Below the pieces are notes generated by a model. It saw only the letters and a program-made list of their open reading frames with translations, was not told where the DNA came from and did not search any database. A stretch of 10,001 nt of DNA from an uncultured Clostridia bacterium (GTDB lineage Bacteria > Bacillota > Clostridia > TANB77 > CAG-508): contig CAPNAQ010000063.1 in the NCBI GenBank assembly GCA_948663505.1, positions 1 to 10,001 of the forward strand, written 5' to 3'. Within the stretch, counting starts at the first letter, position 1; every line of letters starts with the position of its first letter. The position numbers and the translations under genes are program-made. Positions 6,370 to 10,001 of this stretch are shown here, piece by piece.

Positions 6370-7407
6370 ATGATAACAATTGATAATTTAGAAAAAGAAA
6401 TAAAAGAGGGAAAACTAAAAAGTATATATCTACTATATGGAGAAGAAACATACCTAATAGAAAATAACGTAAAAAAGATCAAAAAGGAATTTGGAGAATG
6501 TATAAAAGGAATAAACTATATATTAATAGATGAACAAAATGTAGGAGAAATAATATCAGATATAGAAACACCAAGTTTTGGATATGAAAAAAAGCTAATC
6601 ATAGCAAGAAACACAGGACTATTAAAAAAAGAAGCCAAAAAGAAAACAGGAGAACAATCTAAATTAAAGGAAAAACTAAGTAAGTACATACAAGATAATA
6701 TAAATATTATAAATGATTCAGTAGTATTGGTTTTTATTGAAGAAGAAGCTGACACAAAGCAAGAGTTATTTAATATTATAGATAAAAATGGTATTGTATG
6801 TAAATTTGATTATCAAAAGCCTGCACAGATAGAAAAAAGATTAAAAGAAATTTGCAATGCATATAAAGTTAAAATAGACTCACAAACAATTAAATATTTT
6901 ATTGAGTGTTGTGGAACTAATATGCAAGATTTAATTAATGAAATTAGAAAATTGATTGAATTTGCAGGTGAAAATGGTACAATAAAAAAAGATGATATTG
7001 ATCAGCTGTCAATAAAAAAACTTGAAAGTGTAATTTTTGATTTAACTGATGATTTGGGTAAAAAAGATATTTCTAAGGCTTTACAGGTACTTCAAAATTT
7101 AATTTATGCTAAAGAGCCATTAGCTAAGATTTTGGTAACTTTATATAATCATTTTAAAAAGTTATATATTACTAAATTAGCACTAAATAATAATAAAGAT
7201 TTAGTAAATAGCTTGAATTTAAAGCCTAATCAATCATTTTTGACTAATAAGTACAAAATACAATCAAAATTTTTTGATGAGTTGGAATTAAGATTCATTT
7301 TGCAGGATCTGTGTGATTTGGATTTTAATTTTAAATGTGGCTTGATAGATTTACAAGTTGGTATTGAGACCATTTTATGTAGATATTGTTCAGGGAAAGT
7401 GTCCTAA
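6370..7407 (+). CDS. holA: DNA polymerase III delta subunit
   Basis: HolA is the delta subunit of the clamp loader that opens the beta sliding clamp during replication. The 345-aa protein begins with the family signature SIYLLYGEETYLIE (18-31), an N-terminal AAA+-like domain without a catalytic Walker motif, as normal for delta. It contains the usual DLINEIRKL segment and a helical C-terminal collar domain ending in a cysteine-rich CRYCSG. Length is normal for the family (about 320-350). It is separated from the debranching gene only by the palindromic repeat and is probably read through from it. In many Firmicutes rpsT (ribosomal protein S20) follows holA; here a terminator and an opposing gene follow instead. 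Synonymous codon use changes sharply inside the gene near 6725: A-ending before, T-ending after. Confidence 0.93.
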   Translation: MITIDNLEKEIKEGKLKSIYLLYGEETYLIENNVKKIKKEFGECIKGINYILIDEQNVGEIISDIETPSFGYEKKLIIARNTGLLKKEAKKKTGEQSKLKEKLSKYIQDNINIINDSVVLVFIEEEADTKQELFNIIDKNGIVCKFDYQKPAQIEKRLKEICNAYKVKIDSQTIKYFIECCGTNMQDLINEIRKLIEFAGENGTIKKDDIDQLSIKKLESVIFDLTDDLGKKDISKALQVLQNLIYAKEPLAKILVTLYNHFKKLYITKLALNNNKDLVNSLNLKPNQSFLTNKYKIQSKFFDELELRFILQDLCDLDFNFKCGLIDLQVGIETILCRYCSGKVS

Positions 7408-7456
7408 ATTAGATAATTAAAATTACTGATAATTTAGTAGTAATGATTTTTATCCT

Positions 7457-7490
7457 CAAAAATTACAGTGATTGCTCACTGTAATTTTTG
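7457..7490. terminator. bidirectional intrinsic terminator between holA and the lipoprotein gene
   Basis: CAAAAATTACAGTGA (7457-7471) and its exact complement (7476-7490) form a 15-bp stem with a TTGC loop. The stem ends contain A5 and T5 runs, so it can work on both strands, which suits the convergent genes on each side. A second weaker inverted repeat, CTAAATTA (7404-7411) with TAATTTAG (7430-7437), overlaps the holA stop. Confidence 0.85.
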
Positions 7491-7517
7491 TTTAAGATAG
7501 CACTTTTATTTTATCAT

Positions 7518-7976
7518 TTATACCACTACTATATATAAATATATATTGTAGTAGGGCATCGTTAAAATTTTATTGTCACCTTCTTTTAGAGTAAAAGTTT
7601 TTGTTTCATTGCCTAAAGATAAGGTAATGAAAAGTTCATGGTCATTTGCATTTATCTCCAGAGGGTTTTTAAATGCTTCCTCTTTATTTGAGAAGCATTT
7701 ATCGCCATTATATTCAGCGATTCCTTTGCCAACTGAAAATCCGAACGAATTGTAAACCGTACCAAAAAAAGTTGAACCATGTTCGGCTGTGGTTACTGAG
7801 AAATAACCACAGTTTCCTCCTGTCGGAAGTTTTTTGACTTCTGGATAATCATAAAAACCTTCCAATGTTGCATCTGTTGGAGTGGCTTCATTGATGCCAC
7901 TAACGTTACTACATGCTGTTAATGAAAATATCATGAACAACAGTAACATAGAAATAAAAGATTTTTTCATTTTCAT
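7518..7976 (-). CDS. small secreted lipoprotein of unknown function
   Basis: A 152-aa protein with a clear lipoprotein signal: basic MKMKK, a hydrophobic stretch (about residues 6-20) and the lipobox LTAC with lipidated Cys22, so it should be anchored on the outer face of the membrane. The mature part has an acidic/Thr-rich linker (about 23-50), then a probably beta-rich domain with two cysteines (C56, C94) that could form a disulfide, and a hydrophobic C-terminus (PYYNIYLYIVVV). No family was recognised. The start at 7976 is chosen because GGAGG (7985-7989, complement) lies 8 bases upstream; ATG 7991 has no such site. It is the only minus-strand gene, has its own promoter and terminator, and is visibly richer in G and C (codons such as GCC, CCG, ACG and TCG) than its neighbours, so recent acquisition is possible. 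Confidence 0.8.
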   Translation of the reverse strand: MKMKKSFISMLLLFMIFSLTACSNVSGINEATPTDATLEGFYDYPEVKKLPTGGNCGYFSVTTAEHGSTFFGTVYNSFGFSVGKGIAEYNGDKCFSNKEEAFKNPLEINANDHELFITLSLGNETKTFTLKEGDNKILTMPYYNIYLYIVVV

Positions 7977-7984
7977 ATAGTTTA

Positions 7985-7989
7985 CCTCC
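7985..7989 (-). promoter_or_regulatory. ribosome-binding site deciding the lipoprotein start
   Basis: CCTCC on the plus strand reads GGAGG on the coding strand, 8 bases upstream of ATG 7976-7974. Confidence 0.8.
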
Positions 7990-8007
7990 ATATATAATTA
8001 TATCTAA

Positions 8008-8036
8008 ATTATAACATAATTAACATAAAATGTAAA
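8008..8036 (-). promoter_or_regulatory. sigma-A-type promoter of the lipoprotein gene
   Basis: On the minus strand TTTACA (8036-8031) is followed after exactly 17 bases by a perfect TATAAT (8013-8008), with an extended TG one base before the -10 (TGTTATAAT). The start of transcription would be near 8001, about 12 bases upstream of the ribosome-binding site, leaving a very short leader. This is the best promoter in the window. Confidence 0.75.
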
Positions 8037-8106
8037 CACTTTAAGAAAAATTTTATCTATTATATGATTAATTGATGAAATTACCCTGAACATTTAAGCT
8101 TGTTTT

Positions 8107-8134
8107 TTGTATTTAATTAACTGAACCATATTAT
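8107..8134 (+). promoter_or_regulatory. candidate promoter of sleB-splB
   Basis: TTGTAT (8107-8112), 16 bases, then TATTAT (8129-8134) is a passable sigma-A-like pair. The overlapping CATATTAT (8127-8134) also fits the CATANNNT -10 of sporulation sigma-E, with GTATT as a poor -35 at a short spacing. Spore genes of this type are expected to be under sporulation sigma control, but the sequence does not decide which. The 216 bases between the divergent lipoprotein and sleB genes (7992-8207) hold nothing else recognisable. Confidence 0.25.
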
Positions 8135-8207
8135 GAAAAAATTATGAATAAAATAAGGAAAAATTGCCAAAATATAAATAAAAACATTTATATAAGGGAG
8201 ATTTTTT

Positions 8208-8918
8208 ATGTTTAAAAATAAAAAGACAAAAATAACATTAGTTATATTAGTGATAATGCTAATAATAGCAACATCAACAACAATTATAGTATATAGGAAT
8301 TATAAAGAAGAAAATGAAAGTATAGAAGCACTATCAAAATATGGATCAAGAGGAAGTGAAGTTACACAAATTCAGAAAAAATTAAAACAATGGGGATATT
8401 ATTCTGGAAATGTTGATGGAATATATGGCACACAAACAGTAAATGCTGTAAAATATTTTCAAAGAAAAAATGGATTAAAAGTAGACGGAATTGCAGGACC
8501 AGCAACATTGGCAGCAATTGGAATAACATCATCATCTTCATCATCTAGTGGGTCATCATCAAATTATAACAGTAATTTAAATTTACTAGCAAGATTAATA
8601 TATGGAGAAGCAAGAGGAGAATCATATACAGGACAAGTTGCAGTAGGTGCTGTTTGTATGAATAGAGTTAAAAGCAGCTCATTTCCAAATACATTATCAG
8701 GTGTAATTTATGAACCAGGAGCATTTGATGCAGTAAGAGATGGACAAATTAATTTAACACCTAATTCAACTGCGAGAAAAGCAGCACAGGATGCATTAAA
8801 TGGATGGGATCCAAGTTATGGAGCAATATATTATTTTAATCCTTCAACTGCAACAAATAAATGGATTTGGTCTAGACCAATGACAGTAACTATAGGAAAA
8901 CATAGATTTTGCAAATAA
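8208..8918 (+). CDS. sleB: spore cortex-lytic enzyme / cell wall hydrolase, SleB type
   Basis: A 236-aa cell wall hydrolase of the SleB/CwlJ type, a lytic transglycosylase acting on spore cortex peptidoglycan during germination. In order: a basic N-terminus and one hydrophobic segment (about 9-29, signal or membrane anchor); a peptidoglycan-binding domain (about 46-104) with the repeat-like GSEVTQIQKKLKQWGYY and VDGIYGTQTVNAVKYFQ segments; a serine linker (108-118); and a Hydrolase_2 catalytic domain (about 126-235) starting LLARLIYGEARGE, with Glu134 the likely catalytic acid, and containing VAVGAVCMNRV. All expected parts are present. ATG 8208 has AGGGAG 7 bases upstream. It is followed after 33 bp by splB. 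Function in cortex lysis rather than vegetative wall turnover is inferred from family and neighbour. Confidence 0.9.
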   Translation: MFKNKKTKITLVILVIMLIIATSTTIIVYRNYKEENESIEALSKYGSRGSEVTQIQKKLKQWGYYSGNVDGIYGTQTVNAVKYFQRKNGLKVDGIAGPATLAAIGITSSSSSSSGSSSNYNSNLNLLARLIYGEARGESYTGQVAVGAVCMNRVKSSSFPNTLSGVIYEPGAFDAVRDGQINLTPNSTARKAAQDALNGWDPSYGAIYYFNPSTATNKWIWSRPMTVTIGKHRFCK

Positions 8919-8951
8919 AATTGTAAAACATAAAATAAGAGGAGAATTGTA

Positions 8952-9950
8952 ATGTTTAAGCCATCAGCCATTTATTTTGAGAAGAATATAGAAAATTATT
9001 ATTTAGGAAAACAATTATTAGAAAAATATAATGATACGCCCAAAATTGAAATAGAGAATCATAATAATATTGAAGAAATGAGGAAAAAATCAAATTCTGA
9101 ATTTTTAAAGATGAAGACAAATTTAATTATAGGAGTAAGGAAGACACATAAATTTGTTGAAAATCACAAAGTATCAGATTATTTAGTACCATATACATCA
9201 TCAGGATGTATAGCTAGTTGTATGTATTGTTATCTAGTATGTAATTATAATAAATGTGCATATATGAGATTATTTGTAAATAGAGAGGAAATGTTAGATA
9301 AAATAATAAAAACTGCTAATAAATCAGAAAAAGAGTTAACATTTGAAATAGGTAGTAATAGTGATTTAATATTAGAAAACACAATAACAAATAATTTAGT
9401 ATGGACAATAGAAAACTTTAAAAATGTAAAAAAGGGAAAATTAACATTTCCAACAAAGTTTTCATATGTAGATGATTTACTGCCTTTAAACCATAATAAA
9501 AAAATAATAATTAGAATGAGTGTTAATCCTGAATTTATAATAAACAATGTAGAATTTGGAACTTCTAGATTAAGAAATAGAATAGAAGCTATTAATAAAT
9601 TAGTAGAAGCAGATTATGATGTTGGAATATTAATTGCACCAGTTATTTTTTTAGAAAATTGGAAAGAATTATATCATGATTTAATTATATATTTGAGTGA
9701 GACATTAAGTGAAAAAGCAAAAAAAGTAATATTTTTTGAGGTAATATTTATGACATACAGTTATGTTCATAATGCTATAAATAGTGAAGCTTTTACAAAT
9801 AGTATACAAATTTTTGATAAAGATAAAATGACAGGAAGAGGTAGGGGAAAATATATGTACAAAAATGATTTTAGAAATGAAGGAGAAATGTTTTTTAGAG
9901 ACGAATTAAATAAATATTTTAAAAATAATAAAATTTGGTATATAGTTTAG
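8952..9950 (+). CDS. splB: spore photoproduct lyase family radical SAM protein
   Basis: A 332-aa radical SAM enzyme of the spore photoproduct lyase family, which reverses the thymine dimer (5-thyminyl-5,6-dihydrothymine) made in spore DNA by UV, acting at germination. Visible features: IIGVRKTHKF (59-68), the cluster motif C86-X3-C90-X2-C93-Y, and conserved Tyr92 and Tyr94 matching Tyr97 and Tyr99 of the Bacillus enzyme. Later conserved blocks are FGTSRLRNRIEA and the GRGRGKYMYKND segment near the C-terminus. Length is close to the Bacillus protein (342). Where Bacillus has FEASCTSD with the hydrogen-donor Cys141, this protein has FEIGSNSD, placing Ser135 there. Besides the cluster cysteines the only others are Cys97 and Cys102. 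AGGAG precedes the ATG. It is probably co-transcribed with sleB. Confidence 0.9.
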   Translation: MFKPSAIYFEKNIENYYLGKQLLEKYNDTPKIEIENHNNIEEMRKKSNSEFLKMKTNLIIGVRKTHKFVENHKVSDYLVPYTSSGCIASCMYCYLVCNYNKCAYMRLFVNREEMLDKIIKTANKSEKELTFEIGSNSDLILENTITNNLVWTIENFKNVKKGKLTFPTKFSYVDDLLPLNHNKKIIIRMSVNPEFIINNVEFGTSRLRNRIEAINKLVEADYDVGILIAPVIFLENWKELYHDLIIYLSETLSEKAKKVIFFEVIFMTYSYVHNAINSEAFTNSIQIFDKDKMTGRGRGKYMYKNDFRNEGEMFFRDELNKYFKNNKIWYIV

Positions 9951-9961
9951 AAGGAGAACAT

Positions 9962-10001
9962 ATGCAAAAACTTTGTGTGCAATGTATTTTATATAATATA
10001 T
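9962..10001 (+). CDS. start of a downstream gene, cut by the window edge
   Basis: ATG 9962 has an excellent AAGGAG (9951-9956) 5 bases upstream and begins 11 bases after splB ends. The 13 visible codons read MQKLCVQCILYNI, with a CxxC pair. The close spacing suggests it belongs to the sleB-splB transcript. Too little is visible to assign a family. Confidence 0.55.
   Translation, partial: MQKLCVQCILYNI

Noticed and set aside
7573..7755. Plus-strand 60-codon frame within the lipoprotein gene
   Set aside because: It lies opposite a gene with a clear lipobox, ribosome-binding site and promoter; it has no ribosome-binding site of its own.
8164..8193. TTGCCA with TTATAT as a sleB promoter
   Set aside because: The transcription start would fall inside or next to the ribosome-binding site (8195-8200), leaving no usable leader.
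1..10001. CRISPR array, tRNA, rRNA, integrase or transposase
   Set aside because: No spaced direct repeats, no cloverleaf or rRNA-like stretches and no mobile-element proteins were found on either strand.

Overview
The window comes from a very AT-rich, low-GC Gram-positive bacterium. It encodes a spore cortex hydrolase (SleB type) and a spore photoproduct lyase, uses strong Shine-Dalgarno sites and AGA/ATA-rich codons, and carries a prepilin-like protein of the kind common in gut Clostridia. An endospore-forming, probably uncultured, anaerobic member of the Clostridia is the best guess; the species cannot be read from the sequence.

Layout. 1-1020: a promoter, a DUF5131 (phage Gp37/Gp68-type) protein with two cysteine clusters, and a strong intrinsic terminator. 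1080-2618: a type IV prepilin-like gene followed by murB (cell-wall precursor synthesis); each is interrupted by a single +1-type frameshift. 2619-2779: a gene-free, structured spacer ending in a GGGAC-ATCCC palindrome that abuts the yvcK ribosome-binding site. 2780-7407: yvcK (central carbon/cell-wall homeostasis), a GH133-type glycogen debranching enzyme and holA (DNA polymerase III delta), all forward, closely spaced and probably co-transcribed. A second copy of the palindromic repeat lies between the last two. The block ends at a perfect 15-bp bidirectional terminator. 7518-8036 (minus strand): a small orphan lipoprotein with its own good promoter and a base composition unlike its neighbours. 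8208-9950: sleB then splB, 33 bp apart, a small spore-germination unit joining cortex lysis to repair of UV damage in spore DNA. 9962 onward: the start of another gene, cut by the window edge.

No complete mobile element, CRISPR array, tRNA or rRNA was seen. The observations most worth a second look are: (i) the two frameshifts, both in the same direction and both at the only in-frame CGG codons found in the window; (ii) an SplB that has serine where the Bacillus enzyme has its hydrogen-donor cysteine; (iii) a membrane-anchored YvcK with a changed nucleotide-binding loop and without its usual rapZ/whiA neighbours; and (iv) the short palindromic repeats flanking genes of the central block.
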